64,000 nt of DNA from Shimazuella soli (lineage in GTDB: Bacteria; Bacillota; Bacilli; Thermoactinomycetales; Thermoactinomycetaceae): contig NZ_JAKWBN010000002.1 in assembly GCF_022511585.1 (NCBI RefSeq), forward strand, positions 1 to 64,000, written 5' to 3'. The notes below the pieces were generated by a model that saw nothing but the letters and a program-made list of their open reading frames with translations, ran no database searches and was not told the DNA's origin. Of the stretch, positions 54,951 through 64,000 are shown one piece after another. The position numbers were made by a program, and so were the translations under genes. How positions within the stretch are numbered: the stretch's first letter is position 1; every line of letters begins with the position of its first letter.

Positions 54951-56000
54951 TTGTGGAAAAATAAAGGACTATTTCTTGTTATTTCGTTTTTCTTTACCTT
55001 TGTTATCTTTGCCTCTTTTGATATTCCATCTGTGTATGCGACCACAAAAGTAGTCAAAAACGGAGATTACAAAATGACGATTGCGTATGATGATGATCAA
55101 CTAAAAGATGTGGTCAGTCGATATGAAACAACGTTTAAACGTACTTACCCTCCGATGGCAGATGCATATAATCCTAAGAAAGCTCGAAAGGAATTTTTTG
55201 TGAAATTCGAAAAAAATAAAGATTACCCCATTGCCTATACCTTGGGTAATACGATTTATATTCATCCGGACTATGCGAAAAATAATCCTGATGATCAGGG
55301 AATGCTGGTACATGAGATGTGTCATATATTGCAAGCTTATCCAAATGGAGTGAAAGTTCCTAGTTGGTTTGTAGAAGGTTTTGCAGATTATGCTCGTTAT
55401 CGATATTCAAATCTCGATAATTGGCGATTTCCAAAAGTGGACAAGAACCAAAAATATACAGATAGTTATCGGGTAACTGCTCGCTTTTTTATGTGGATAA
55501 ATCACATTAAGTCCCCTGGGAGTATTCTAAAAATTCACCAGCGGGTGCAAAACAATTATTATTCTGATAATTTATTCGAAGAATACACGGGAAAAACATT
55601 GGATGAGCTTTGGCAAGAATATCAGCAAAAACCAGGACCTGTAGAGAGTTTGGATTGGAAAATCGCAGACAATAAAGCGAGGTACAATGGGGAGACAGGT
55701 GTTGGTACATGGGTGAAGTATATGGAGTTTTTTTATATACCAGGAAAGCAAAATTATATCCACACTCGAAGTAACAATGCTACTGAAGGTAATGTAAGCT
55801 ATAAAATTGTGGATGCTAGCACTGGAAAAGAGGTTCACGCATATACTACATCGACCTTGAAACAAGATTCCATCAGTTCGATTGAACCACTTGGCAAAGA
55901 TTCTGGGGAACCAGCAGAGGGGAAATATATTTTATATGTTCAAATCCCAAAAGGAATGAACATTGATTTTGAATTTAACCATGGAAATAAATTTTATTAA
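54951..56000 (+). CDS. Secreted zinc metallopeptidase of the basic secretory protein family
   Basis: A 349-residue exported protein. TTG 54951 is preferred because AGGAG is nine bases upstream, whereas ATG 54942 abuts the site. A signal peptide (GLFLVISFFFTFVIFASF, cleaved near VYA) precedes the catalytic domain. The zinc motif LVHEMCHILQ (HExxH) and a downstream VEGFADYARY segment, likely carrying the third ligand, match the 'peptidase of plants and bacteria' (BSP) family. The C-terminal 100 or so residues form a beta-rich pre-peptidase-like domain (YILYVQIPKG). Substrate unknown. Confidence 0.85.
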   Translation: MWKNKGLFLVISFFFTFVIFASFDIPSVYATTKVVKNGDYKMTIAYDDDQLKDVVSRYETTFKRTYPPMADAYNPKKARKEFFVKFEKNKDYPIAYTLGNTIYIHPDYAKNNPDDQGMLVHEMCHILQAYPNGVKVPSWFVEGFADYARYRYSNLDNWRFPKVDKNQKYTDSYRVTARFFMWINHIKSPGSILKIHQRVQNNYYSDNLFEEYTGKTLDELWQEYQQKPGPVESLDWKIADNKARYNGETGVGTWVKYMEFFYIPGKQNYIHTRSNNATEGNVSYKIVDASTGKEVHAYTTSTLKQDSISSIEPLGKDSGEPAEGKYILYVQIPKGMNIDFEFNHGNKFY

Positions 56001-56004
56001 AGTA

Positions 56005-56047
56005 AAAAGAAGCGTACTGTCACTTAAGGGCAGTACGCTTCTTTTTT
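56005..56047. terminator. Bidirectional terminator after the metallopeptidase gene
   Basis: AGAAGCGTACTG pairs with CAGTACGCTTCT, followed by TTTTTT on the plus strand; the left flank offers a T tract on the minus strand. It lies between convergent secreted-protein genes. Confidence 0.85.
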
Positions 56048-56061
56048 GAGAGCAAAAGAGA

Positions 56062-56397
56062 TCATGCTTCAATGGTGTTAAATCTTAGGGATGAAACGCC
56101 AGCTTGTACATGCTGGTACCATGTATGAGGTAATCCTTTGGCGTAATACTTTTTATAATTTTTATCGAAATAAAGGTATACGGTTATATCTTCTGTTTTC
56201 ATTGATCTTGTTTTATCATTCCAGCCTATCTTGCTCAGATCTTTTCTATCCCCGCATACCCGTATATGTTCGCCTTTAAAGTTTGCTTTTGAATATAAAG
56301 TCACGCAGTTGGAACCGCCGCCAGCAAAAGTAGAACTTGGTGCTGCCAATACATAGACAAGGGAAAATGCCATCAGCATCAAAAAGATTTTTTTCAT
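56062..56397 (-). CDS. Secreted beta/gamma-crystallin-like small protein
   Basis: A 111-residue exported protein with a signal peptide (about 1-25, MLMAFSLVYVLAAPSSTFA). The mature part has two Greek-key-like halves: VTLYSKANFKGEHIRVCGD with NDKTRS, and VYLYFDKNYKKYYAKGL with AGVSSLRF. The NDxxxS elements resemble crystallin calcium-binding loops. Related folds include peptidase inhibitor family I36, so it could inhibit the adjacent secreted metallopeptidase or another protease. Convergent with that gene and single. Confidence 0.65.
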   Translation of the reverse strand: MKKIFLMLMAFSLVYVLAAPSSTFAGGGSNCVTLYSKANFKGEHIRVCGDRKDLSKIGWNDKTRSMKTEDITVYLYFDKNYKKYYAKGLPHTWYQHVQAGVSSLRFNTIEA

Positions 56398-56612
56398 AAA
56401 GAAACACTCCTTTGTTGATTATTACTTTTCTCCTTAAAATACCATAGTTGAAATAGAAGAGGGGTATTAGTTATAAGAATACAAAAAACATTCAATGATT
56501 ATAAACTAAACGACAAATAGGAAAAAAATACTTCTTTTTTTCATCATTATGTATTCTCAATTTCTGTTAAAATTAATTTAAAAAAATAAATGTTTAAAGG
56601 AGGTAGTATTTT

Positions 56613-58406
56613 TTGGCTAATATATCGCTTATTTGGGGAAATATAAGGCAAAATTTCAAGCCGCATCTCCTCTTTTTTAGTATACATACCTTTTTTGGAA
56701 TGGTTTATTTATGGAGTGAAATGCTCACTTCTCACCCTTGGTTTGGAAAATTTCTCAACTTGCAGGAGATCGATATTTTAGATATAAATCAGCTTCGTTC
56801 TCTGTTTCTTGGTTTTTTACTCTGGTCCGCTAGTTATCAAATAGCAAGCAGAAGAGGTACGGCTACAGCCGATATGTTAGATGACGCTTCTTGGAAACAG
56901 ATGCGGAGCATAATTTTTGGAGAAAATTTGCTGCTCGGTTTGGCATCTTGGCTGATAAGTATCATCATTGGAACGTTACTTAGCTTATTGGTTTTTCCGT
57001 TATTTGGAATTTTGATGGAGACTCCAACTTTTCCATTTATTTTTCCAGTTTTGGCTATCGCAAAATCAGCATTGTTTTTTATTCCTGCTTTCGTTGCCAA
57101 TGCACTGCTTATTTATTTTTTTCTATATCCAAAGAAAAAAGTATGGAATGCTTATGGAAAATGGCAGTCGTATACATGGGTGATCGTGGCCGCAGTTTTG
57201 TTGTTAGGCTTGTATCTATATGTGTCTTTTTTTGCTAGTCCGAGTTTAAGACAAAGTGTTTGGTTCTATCTATTCATTGGTTTCTTTTTTGTTGGTGCCA
57301 TTATTTTATTAGTTATCTTAGATAGAAAAATCGGTTATATTTCCATTTTTTCCAATCAGCGATTTTTTGGCGGTCTGACAGGGAAGATTCTAGTTGTTTT
57401 TTTGGCTGTCCTCTCCTTCCTTTCTTCGATTCAAGAAATGAAAATATTGTTCACGAGCTATCAAACTCAACAAGATTATTATCAGGAAAATGCTTATACT
57501 TTTTATTTAGAAGCACTGTATCAAGATAAATCAAAGCTGCCTATTTATGAACAGGAATTGGAACAGGAATTAAAACAAAAGAAGGTGACCTATCACAAGC
57601 AGCAAGTAGATTTTTTGGTTCTTGAGGAGGCAGACGGAGTACGATCTCCTCTGACGCTGTCGTATTCCCAGTATGAAAAAGTAGCAAAACAGTTGGGACA
57701 ACCTAAACCAACAAAATTAAAAGAAAATGAAGCGATTTATTTCTTTACTTCAGTTAACTCCTCTTACCAGAAAAAGAGTGAAATAGATGAAAAATCCATT
57801 GCTTTTATTGGCTATCCAACCGCTTTTCATCTGAAATCAAAAATAGGAAGTTTTATCCCAGGATATGATGTTATGGTTGTAGCCGATGAAGTATATGCGG
57901 AGATCCGAAACGTCGAAAGTCCAAATGTTAATTACGCTGTTCCAGATCGGTATGTATTGTACATGGTGCCAGCTTGGATGAAAAAAAATCCCACTTATGC
58001 ATCACCGGAACTACAAGTAGGAACCAAGTTAATTAATCAAATTGAAAAGTCACCAAAGTTTATTTCCAATCAGGATCATATATTAAATGGATATGTTGGT
58101 GAAAATAAAAACTATGAATTGACCGTACGATCCCCCTATGGAATGGGGGTAAATGATATCCATTTTCTTTTCTTATCCTTGCTTAGAGGTTTGATCAGTC
58201 TGATATGGATGTTATTTCTTTATGATAGACGTAGCAAACAATGGTGGATTTCTTTTTATTATCCTTTGAGTTTGGCTATAGCAGCCAGTTTTGTTTTTAG
58301 TATCGATAAAGTAAGTATTACAGCCATTGCTGTCATAGTTCAAGTCGTTTGGATTCATCTATTTTTCAGTTTGGTTTCAAAGAAAAGATTTCATTTTTAT
58401 CGTTAA
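56613..58406 (+). CDS. BceB-like FtsX-family permease without a partner ATPase
   Basis: A 597-residue membrane protein with about ten helices. Seven lie in the first 275 residues, then a large extracellular domain (about 280-485), then three C-terminal helices (for example LFLSLLRGLISLIWMLFLY and ITAIAVIVQVVWIHLFF). This is the BceB layout of antimicrobial-peptide-sensing and detoxifying ABC transporters. The TTG start follows AAAGGAGGT by eight bases. No BceA ATPase or BceRS two-component genes adjoin it, so it either uses an ATPase encoded elsewhere or is a relic or sensor. Sequence similarity to BceB is low by eye; the call rests on topology. Confidence 0.6.
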   Translation: MANISLIWGNIRQNFKPHLLFFSIHTFFGMVYLWSEMLTSHPWFGKFLNLQEIDILDINQLRSLFLGFLLWSASYQIASRRGTATADMLDDASWKQMRSIIFGENLLLGLASWLISIIIGTLLSLLVFPLFGILMETPTFPFIFPVLAIAKSALFFIPAFVANALLIYFFLYPKKKVWNAYGKWQSYTWVIVAAVLLLGLYLYVSFFASPSLRQSVWFYLFIGFFFVGAIILLVILDRKIGYISIFSNQRFFGGLTGKILVVFLAVLSFLSSIQEMKILFTSYQTQQDYYQENAYTFYLEALYQDKSKLPIYEQELEQELKQKKVTYHKQQVDFLVLEEADGVRSPLTLSYSQYEKVAKQLGQPKPTKLKENEAIYFFTSVNSSYQKKSEIDEKSIAFIGYPTAFHLKSKIGSFIPGYDVMVVADEVYAEIRNVESPNVNYAVPDRYVLYMVPAWMKKNPTYASPELQVGTKLINQIEKSPKFISNQDHILNGYVGENKNYELTVRSPYGMGVNDIHFLFLSLLRGLISLIWMLFLYDRRSKQWWISFYYPLSLAIAASFVFSIDKVSITAIAVIVQVVWIHLFFSLVSKKRFHFYR

Positions 58407-58504
58407 AATCGTTCTTTTTCTTGGTTTTCGTAGCAAAAGCGACATAGTTGTGGTACGATCTCCTTTGTGAATAGATAAGCGTATAAGGAAGGAATAACAG
58501 AATA

Positions 58505-60322
58505 ATGAATGTAGAGCAAATAAGAAATATCGCCATCATCGCTCACGTTGACCATGGGAAAACGACATTAGTAGATGCGATGTTAAAGCAGAGTCATATT
58601 TTCCGCCAAAATCAACAGGTGGAAGATCGTGTGATGGATTCCAATGAACTCGAGAGAGAAAGAGGAATCACGATTCTAGCGAAAAATACGGCGATTGAAT
58701 ATAAAGGAATCAAAATCAATATAGTTGACACCCCCGGGCACGCTGATTTTGGCGGGGAAGTAGAGCGTGTTATGAATATGGTTGATGGGGTGCTTTTATT
58801 AGTGGATTCGGTAGAGGGACCAATGCCCCAAACCAAATTTGTCCTCCGTCAAGCTATCGAACGTGGTCACAAAGCAATTGTAGTGGTGAATAAAATTGAC
58901 CGGGATAATCGTCGTCCAGAAGAAGTAATCAATGAGACATTTGATTTATTTGTAGACCTCGGTGCGACAGATGAACAGTGTGATTTTCCTGTTGTTTATG
59001 CTAGTGCACTCAGCGGAATTTCTGGAATGGATTATGAAAATCTGACGGATACACTGGAGCCTTTGTTTGAAGAAATCATTACCCAGCTCCCTTCTCCACA
59101 AGTAGACGTAAATGGTCCTACACAAATGCAAGCTACTTTACTAGGTTTTGATGAGTACAAAGGACAGATTGTAATTGGTAGATTAGAGCGTGGATCAATT
59201 CGTAAAAACCAGCAACTTGTCCTATTAGCTGCTGATGGAACTAGCCGCAATGTCAAAGTTGGACAAGTTTATATTCACCGGGGGCTCGCACGTGTAGAAG
59301 TGGAAGAAGCTACTGCGGGAGATATCATTGCGCTTACTGGTGTAGAAAATGTCGGAATCGGGGATACGTTTGCTGATCCCGAGCATCCAGAGGCATTGCC
59401 TCCTATTACAGTAGAAGAACCGACTCTACGGATGACGATCGGAATCAATACAAGTCCATTTGCCGGTCAAGATGGTACATTTGTAACTTCTCGGAAATTG
59501 AGAGAGCGTCTCTATCGAGAAGCAGAAGCAGACGTTGCTTTGCGTGTAGAAGATACCGATTCGTCGGATCAATTTATTGTTTCTGGTCGCGGAGAGTTGC
59601 ATCTTGGGATTTTAATCGAGAATATGCGCCGGGAAGGCTACGAATTTCAAGTGAGTAAACCGGAAGTAATCTTAAAAGAGATTGATGGTCGCAAAATGGA
59701 ACCAATGGAAGTTGTGGATATTGAAGTGAGCAATGATTACCAAGGTGCTGTTGTAGAACTACTTGGTATTCGCAAAGGGCAATTACAAGATATGGTAGTA
59801 CTCGATAGCGGGAATATTCAGTTTAAATATTTAGCTCCTTCACGTGGTCTGCTCGGTTTCCGTCAACAATTGCTGACCGCTACACGCGGGGAAGCACAGA
59901 TGCATACATTACTTGCGGGGTATGAGCCTTATGCAGGTGAAATTCAGACAAATGATTTTGGTTCCCTCATTGCTTGGGAAACGGGCACAGCGACAACATA
60001 TGCCTTACATGCATCACAAGATCGAGGCCAAATGTTTATCACTCCTGGGACAGAAGTATACGAGGGAATGATCGTAGGTCAACATATCCGTGATACGGAT
60101 CTGGAAGTAAACGTATGTAAAAAGAAACACCTGACTTCCATACGCAGTGCTACAAAAGAAGAAACGCTCAAGTTAGATGCACCGCGTCAAATGACGATTG
60201 ACGATGCAATTGAGTATTTGAAAGAAGATGAACTCTTAGAAGTAACTCCTAAAACATTCCGGTTGCGTAAAAAGTACTTGAACAAAAACGAACGTGCAAA
60301 ACACAATCGACAAAAGAGATAA
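58505..60322 (+). CDS. typA: Translational GTPase TypA/BipA
   Basis: A 605-residue ribosome-binding GTPase of the EF-G/LepA superfamily, involved in ribosome assembly and stress adaptation. G1 is [15 protein letters not shown] (residues 12-26), G2 lies in [13 protein letters not shown]3 is [16 protein letters not shown]4 is NKIDR. The C-terminal part ([19 protein letters not shown]) is the TypA-specific basic tail. Length and motifs are normal. It is separately transcribed and ends in its own terminator. Confidence 0.96.
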   Translation: MNVEQIRNIAIIAHVDHGKTTLVDAMLKQSHIFRQNQQVEDRVMDSNELERERGITILAKNTAIEYKGIKINIVDTPGHADFGGEVERVMNMVDGVLLLVDSVEGPMPQTKFVLRQAIERGHKAIVVVNKIDRDNRRPEEVINETFDLFVDLGATDEQCDFPVVYASALSGISGMDYENLTDTLEPLFEEIITQLPSPQVDVNGPTQMQATLLGFDEYKGQIVIGRLERGSIRKNQQLVLLAADGTSRNVKVGQVYIHRGLARVEVEEATAGDIIALTGVENVGIGDTFADPEHPEALPPITVEEPTLRMTIGINTSPFAGQDGTFVTSRKLRERLYREAEADVALRVEDTDSSDQFIVSGRGELHLGILIENMRREGYEFQVSKPEVILKEIDGRKMEPMEVVDIEVSNDYQGAVVELLGIRKGQLQDMVVLDSGNIQFKYLAPSRGLLGFRQQLLTATRGEAQMHTLLAGYEPYAGEIQTNDFGSLIAWETGTATTYALHASQDRGQMFITPGTEVYEGMIVGQHIRDTDLEVNVCKKKHLTSIRSATKEETLKLDAPRQMTIDDAIEYLKEDELLEVTPKTFRLRKKYLNKNERAKHNRQKR

Positions 60323-60341
60323 TATATTTGTTTTGAATAAG

Positions 60342-60412
60342 GGAAGGTTAAGAAAAGTGAGCTCCTAAAAAGTACTATTTCTGGAGTTGTTCATAACCTT
60401 TCCTTTTTGTAT
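60342..60412 (+). terminator. Terminator after typA
   Basis: GGAAGGTTA pairs with TAACCTTTCC across an imperfect long hairpin with an inner CTCC/GGAG stem, followed by a T-rich stretch. Confidence 0.65.
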
Positions 60413-60460
60413 GTTTTCTCTTAAGATTAGGGGTAGAGCACGAGTGTAGGAGTGAATGAG

Positions 60461-61177
60461 ATGACGAAAAAAATCTTAGTAGTAGAAGATGAACCTTCCA
60501 TTGTAAAACTGATTGAATTTAATTTAACAAAAGAAGGATTTAGTGTGGATAGTGCTCTTGATGGGGATATTGCATTACAAAAAATAAAAGTGGATATGCC
60601 TGATCTGATCGTGCTGGATTTGATGCTCCCGCGAATTGATGGATTAGAGGTCTGCCGTCGTATTCGTGCGGAAAAAGAACATATCCCTATATTGATGTTG
60701 ACAGCAAAATCAGATGAATTTAATAAAGTACTCGGTTTGGAACTGGGTGCAGATGATTATATGACGAAACCATTTAGTATTCGAGAATTAACTGCAAGAG
60801 TGAAAGCAATTTTTCGCCGCATGGAAGCAGTCAGAAGAAGTGATGAAGATACCAAACCTCCGGAGAGAAGTATTCAAATCGGCGATATTTTGATTGATAC
60901 AGATGGGTATGAAGTGACGAGAAATGGACAACCGATCGAGCTGACGCCAAAAGAGTTTGAATTACTGATTTATCTTGCTAACCATCGTGGAAAAGTATTA
61001 TCGAGAGATCAACTGCTCAACGCTGTTTGGAACTACGATTTTGTAGGGGATTCCCGTATCGTAGATGTTCATGTCAGCCATCTGAGGGATAAGATAGAGT
61101 TAGACTCAAAAAAGCCGCTTTATATCAAGACAGTACGCGGTGTGGGTTATAAGCTTGAGAGCAAAGAAGAAAAATAG
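60461..61177 (+). CDS. phoP: Phosphate-starvation response regulator PhoP
   Basis: A 238-residue OmpR-type response regulator. The receiver domain has the acidic pocket near residues 10-11 (VVEDE), phospho-acceptor Asp53 (LIVLDLMLP) and Lys in MTKPFS. The C-terminal winged helix has LTPKEFELLIYLANHRGKVLSRDQLL. The ATG at 60461 is eight bases after AGGAG. Its place next to phoR and across from the pst genes, and at the end of the backbone order, supports PhoP over other OmpR regulators. Confidence 0.93.
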   Translation: MTKKILVVEDEPSIVKLIEFNLTKEGFSVDSALDGDIALQKIKVDMPDLIVLDLMLPRIDGLEVCRRIRAEKEHIPILMLTAKSDEFNKVLGLELGADDYMTKPFSIRELTARVKAIFRRMEAVRRSDEDTKPPERSIQIGDILIDTDGYEVTRNGQPIELTPKEFELLIYLANHRGKVLSRDQLLNAVWNYDFVGDSRIVDVHVSHLRDKIELDSKKPLYIKTVRGVGYKLESKEEK

Positions 61178-61214
61178 GCTAGAGAAAAGAAATGATAAGT
61201 GAGGGGGTGGGTGT

Positions 61215-62285
61215 TTGGAAACATTAGTAAAGAAAATACTAGACTTGCAAGAGAGCACCAATCGGATGAATAGTGTGATTGAGTCCCTGGATACTGGTTT
61301 GATGATGGTAGACTACCATGGATATATCAAATTAGTAAACCGTGCTTTTGGAAGTATGTTTGATTTACCGGTTGAGCAAATGGTGGGGGAACATTACGAT
61401 GTTTACTTATCTGCTTATAATCTTCGTCCCTTGTTGAACGAATGCATGGAATCAAATATTCCCGTTCGATTGGAAATTCCCTTATTCTATCCGCAAGAAA
61501 GAATTATAGAAGCGAGCCTCACACCCATTGAAGAAAACTCGCAGCAGTTTGGTATTGTGGCGATTTTCCGTGATTTGACGGCATTTCGGCGCTTGGAGGA
61601 ATTGCGCCGAGACTTTGTGGCCAATGTATCACATGAGTTAAAAACACCACTTACCTCTATTGTAGGTTTTACAGAAACATTGCTGGATGGTGCACGAAAA
61701 GACCCGGATACTTGCAAAGAATTTTTGCAGATTATTTACAAAGAAGGGTTACGGTTGCAGCGTTTAGTGTCTGATCTCTTGGATTTATCTAAAATCGAGT
61801 CAAAACAAGTTTCGATCAAGATGGAAGTCGTCTCCGTACAATTGGTTGTTCATGATGTAGTGGAAACGTTGATTGAACAGATGCAAGCAAAAAATTTACG
61901 CTTATTGACAGATGTTGCACCGCTGATGGTCAAGATGGATACGGATTGCGTAAGGCAAATATTAGTGAATTTACTAGCGAACGCAATGAATTATACACCT
62001 GTTGGCGGCAAAGTGACAGTCAAAGTAAAACAAGACGACAGACACTGGATGCTACAAGTGATGGATACGGGAATCGGGATTCCAGAACGAGATCAACCTC
62101 GAATTTTTGAGCGGTTTTACCGAGTGGATAAAGCACGTTCTCGTAACTCTGGTGGTACAGGGCTTGGATTAGCTATTGTGAAACATTTGGTAGAATTGCA
62201 TCATGGAGAGATTGAAGTGGAGAGTACCGTTGGAAAAGGAAGTATTTTTACCGTTCGTTTTCCTTTGGAATATAGTGACACTTAA
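61215..62285 (+). CDS. phoR: PhoR-like sensor histidine kinase lacking transmembrane segments
   Basis: A 356-residue kinase starting at TTG, six bases after GAGGGGGTG. It begins directly with a PAS domain (about residues 15-120). A dimerisation domain with His140 (NVSHELKTPLTS) and a complete ATPase domain (N box ILVNLLANAMNY, DTGIGIP, GGTGLGLAIV) follow. B. subtilis PhoR is about 579 residues with two membrane helices and an extracellular Cache-like domain. Here none is encoded and only 37 bases separate it from phoP, so the short form is real rather than mis-started. It is probably cytosolic. Confidence 0.92.
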   Translation: METLVKKILDLQESTNRMNSVIESLDTGLMMVDYHGYIKLVNRAFGSMFDLPVEQMVGEHYDVYLSAYNLRPLLNECMESNIPVRLEIPLFYPQERIIEASLTPIEENSQQFGIVAIFRDLTAFRRLEELRRDFVANVSHELKTPLTSIVGFTETLLDGARKDPDTCKEFLQIIYKEGLRLQRLVSDLLDLSKIESKQVSIKMEVVSVQLVVHDVVETLIEQMQAKNLRLLTDVAPLMVKMDTDCVRQILVNLLANAMNYTPVGGKVTVKVKQDDRHWMLQVMDTGIGIPERDQPRIFERFYRVDKARSRNSGGTGLGLAIVKHLVELHHGEIEVESTVGKGSIFTVRFPLEYSDT

Positions 62286-62370
62286 CAAACCCGAATAAAA
62301 GGCTTGGGTTTGTTTTTTATTCTGGTTTAATCCATAATAAAAAAAGCCAGCAAACCTGCTGACTTTTTTG
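62285..62370. terminator. Terminators between convergent phoR and pstB
   Basis: CAAACCC/GGGTTTG (about 62287-62313) followed by TTTTTTATT ends phoR on the plus strand. AGCCAGCA/TGCTGACT (about 62345-62364), with A- and T-runs on both sides, serves the pst operon on the minus strand and phoR as a second stop. Confidence 0.75.
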
Positions 62371-62374
62371 CTGT

Positions 62375-63121
62375 TCAACCAAATTGTCCTGAAAGATAAC
62401 GTTCTGTACGTTGATCATTAGGAGATTGGAATAAAATATCTGTCTCCTTTGCTTCTACAATTTCTCCATGCAAAAAGAAGGCCGTTTGGTCAGAAATACG
62501 CTTTGCTTGCTGCATATTATGGGTCACAACTATGATGGTGTAGTTTTCTTTTAGGGAAAGAATAAGTTGTTCAATGTGTTCTGTAGAAATGGGATCGAGT
62601 GCAGAAGCCGGTTCATCCAAAAGGAGTATTTCTGGTTCTACAGCAAGCACACGAGCGATAACTAACCGTTGTTGCTGACCGCCGGAAAGCCCCAATGCAG
62701 AAGCGTGAAGTCGGTCTTTTACTTCATCCCATAAGTGGGCTTGGTGTAATGTTTTTTCTACAATTGCATCCAATTGCTTTTTTTGTTTTATTCCATGTAT
62801 ACGTGGTCCATAGGCGATATTGTCATAGATCGATAAAGGAAAGGGGATGGGTTGTTGAAATACCATTCCCATTCTCTTGCGAAGGGAGACGACATCGGTT
62901 TTGGAGTCATAGATTTCTGTTTTTCCTAAACGAATAGAACCATCTGCTCGAAACATAGGAATATAATCATTCATCCGGTTTAAACTTCGCAGCAAGGTAG
63001 ATTTTCCACAGCCGGATGGTCCAATCAGTGCGGTTACTGTCTTCGATGAGAAAGTTATCGAGATGTTATTTAAAGCATGTTTTTCACCGTAGTACACGTT
63101 GAACTGATCTACTACAAGCAT
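62375..63121 (-). CDS. pstB: Phosphate ABC transporter ATPase PstB (second copy)
   Basis: A 248-residue ATPase that powers high-affinity phosphate uptake through PstA/PstC. Walker A is [19 protein letters not shown], the signature is [16 protein letters not shown] and Walker B is [21 protein letters not shown] precedes the ATG. It is the last gene of the minus-strand operon, 14 bases after the other pstB. Two pstB genes are also found in B. subtilis (pstBA-pstBB). Confidence 0.93.
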   Translation of the reverse strand: MLVVDQFNVYYGEKHALNNISITFSSKTVTALIGPSGCGKSTLLRSLNRMNDYIPMFRADGSIRLGKTEIYDSKTDVVSLRKRMGMVFQQPIPFPLSIYDNIAYGPRIHGIKQKKQLDAIVEKTLHQAHLWDEVKDRLHASALGLSGGQQQRLVIARVLAVEPEILLLDEPASALDPISTEHIEQLILSLKENYTIIVVTHNMQQAKRISDQTAFFLHGEIVEAKETDILFQSPNDQRTERYLSGQFG

Positions 63122-63135
63122 TTACGATCCCTCCT

Positions 63136-63933
63136 TTATCCAAATTTCCCGCTTAAATAATCGTGTGTTCGTGATTGCTGCGGTGCTGTGAATATTTGCT
63201 CGGTATGCCCTATTTCTACCATGTTTCCAAGATGGAAATAGGCAGTGTAATCCGAAATGCGGGCAGCTTGGTGCATATTGTGAGTGACAATTACAATCGT
63301 AAAATCACGTTTTAGCTCTTGTAACAATTGCTCAATTTTTTCTGTTGAAATCGGATCAAGTGCTGAAGTAGGTTCATCCAATAAGATAATACTTGGATTC
63401 ATTGCGATCGTTCTTGCGATACAAAGTCGCTGCTGCTGTCCGCCGGATAGTTGTAAGGCTGAATCCTGCAAGCGATCTTTCACTTCATCCCAAAGTCCTA
63501 CCCGCTTCAAACTTTCTTCAACAACCGCTTCGATATCTTTTTTGGAAACACCATGTATCCGCAGGGCAAATGCAATGTTTTCAAATATCGATTTAAAGAA
63601 AGGATTTGGTTTTTGAAAGACCATCCCTACATGTTTACGCAACGCCGTTGCTTGTATGGATTCTGTTTGAATGTTAACTCCATCTATAAAAATATCCCCT
63701 GTTATCTTGGCTCCTGGGATCGTATCATTCATTCGATTGATACTGCGCAGTAAAGTTGATTTTCCACAGCCGGATGGTCCGATAAACGCTGTGATCGTTT
63801 TATCATAAAGGGTAATATTGATGTCTTTTAATGCATGAGAACTGCCATAGTAAACGTTTAGCTTGTTTGTTTTCACTGTGACATTAGTCGATAGATCTGC
63901 GTCTCGTTTTTTTACATAAGGGAAATCCAGCAT
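63136..63933 (-). CDS. pstB: Phosphate ABC transporter ATPase PstB (first copy)
   Basis: A 265-residue PstB with a 15-residue N-terminal extension compared with the second copy. Motifs are [36 protein letters not shown] and [18 protein letters not shown] lies seven bases before the ATG. It follows pstA by 16 bases. Facing phoPR directly, it fits the Pho regulon; the operon promoter lies outside the window. Confidence 0.94.
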   Translation of the reverse strand: MLDFPYVKKRDADLSTNVTVKTNKLNVYYGSSHALKDINITLYDKTITAFIGPSGCGKSTLLRSINRMNDTIPGAKITGDIFIDGVNIQTESIQATALRKHVGMVFQKPNPFFKSIFENIAFALRIHGVSKKDIEAVVEESLKRVGLWDEVKDRLQDSALQLSGGQQQRLCIARTIAMNPSIILLDEPTSALDPISTEKIEQLLQELKRDFTIVIVTHNMHQAARISDYTAYFHLGNMVEIGHTEQIFTAPQQSRTHDYLSGKFG

Positions 63934-63949
63934 CTTATCTTCCCTCCAA

Positions 63950-64000
63950 TCATGATGATGTCAATCTACGATAGATATATTTACCGAGCAGGCGGGCGAA
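63950..64000 (-). CDS. pstA: Phosphate ABC transporter permease PstA, C-terminal end (partial)
   Basis: An open frame enters from the right edge and encodes [16 protein letters not shown] before a TGA, the typical cytoplasmic end of PstA. It runs straight into the pstB ribosome-binding region. Only 16 codons are visible, so the call rests on this tail and operon position. Confidence 0.75.
   Translation of the reverse strand, partial: FARLLGKYIYRRLTSS

Overview
The window comes from a low-G+C, spore-forming Gram-positive bacterium of the order Bacillales. Strong GGAGG-type ribosome-binding sites, frequent TTG/GTG starts and sporulation genes (SpoVR, YtvI, YheC/YheD) support this. The gene order ytkL, ytpI, dnaE, ytsJ, accD, accA, pfkA, pyk, fxsA, ytvI, citZ, icd, mdh, phoP, phoR is the backbone known from Bacillus subtilis. 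PEP carboxylase, a four-copy YheC/YheD cluster and an actinobacterial-style DUF2690 protein suggest the Thermoactinomycetaceae; that family-level guess is inference.

Layout. 0-10 kb: nitrogen/carbon junction, with gltC-ppc on the minus strand diverging from glutamate synthase gltA-gltD. 10-18 kb: a frameshifted hyaluronan-synthase-like glycosyltransferase, mgtE, spoVR, a 30-codon ORF, a secreted NlpC/P60 hydrolase, SelO and a secreted DUF2690 protein. 17.8-23.5 kb: minus-strand operon of four YheC/YheD ATP-grasp paralogues ending in a GNAT acetyltransferase. 24-33.9 kb: ytkL, small membrane proteins, dnaE, two Cys/Ser-repeat membrane proteins, then ytsJ-accD-accA. 34-37 kb: isochorismatase-fold protein and an ABC-F ATPase behind a long structured leader. 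37.8-46.6 kb: pfkA-pyk, a thioesterase, fxsA, ytvI, and the TCA genes citZ-icd-mdh with a CcpA-type cre site before citZ. 46.7-60.3 kb: accessory block (VapBC-like pair, several orphan genes, PhzF, an acetyl-CoA-synthetase-like enzyme, LD-carboxypeptidase, secreted metallopeptidase, crystallin-like protein, BceB-like permease, TypA). 60.4-64 kb: phoP-phoR, convergent with the end of the pst phosphate operon (pstA 3' end, two pstB genes).

The backbone genes form one central-carbon theme: malic enzyme, acetyl-CoA carboxylase, lower glycolysis, TCA entry and PEP carboxylase feeding 2-oxoglutarate to glutamate synthase. Scattered through it are short, visibly G+C-rich, mostly single-gene islands (about 10.1-11.3, 14.36-14.45, 23.8-24.3, 47.5-48.3, 49.4-50.3 and 50.5-51.25 kb), several ending in strong hairpins, that look acquired.

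The strongest candidates for something undescribed are: the leader upstream of the ABC-F gene (possible pseudoknot, 9-codon leader ORF, and mutually exclusive terminator/antiterminator); the paired membrane proteins with Cys at nearly every fifth residue and matching dyads over their translation starts; the YheC/YheD x4 + GNAT operon; and the G+C-rich orphan islands. No tRNA, rRNA, CRISPR array or insertion sequence was recognised.
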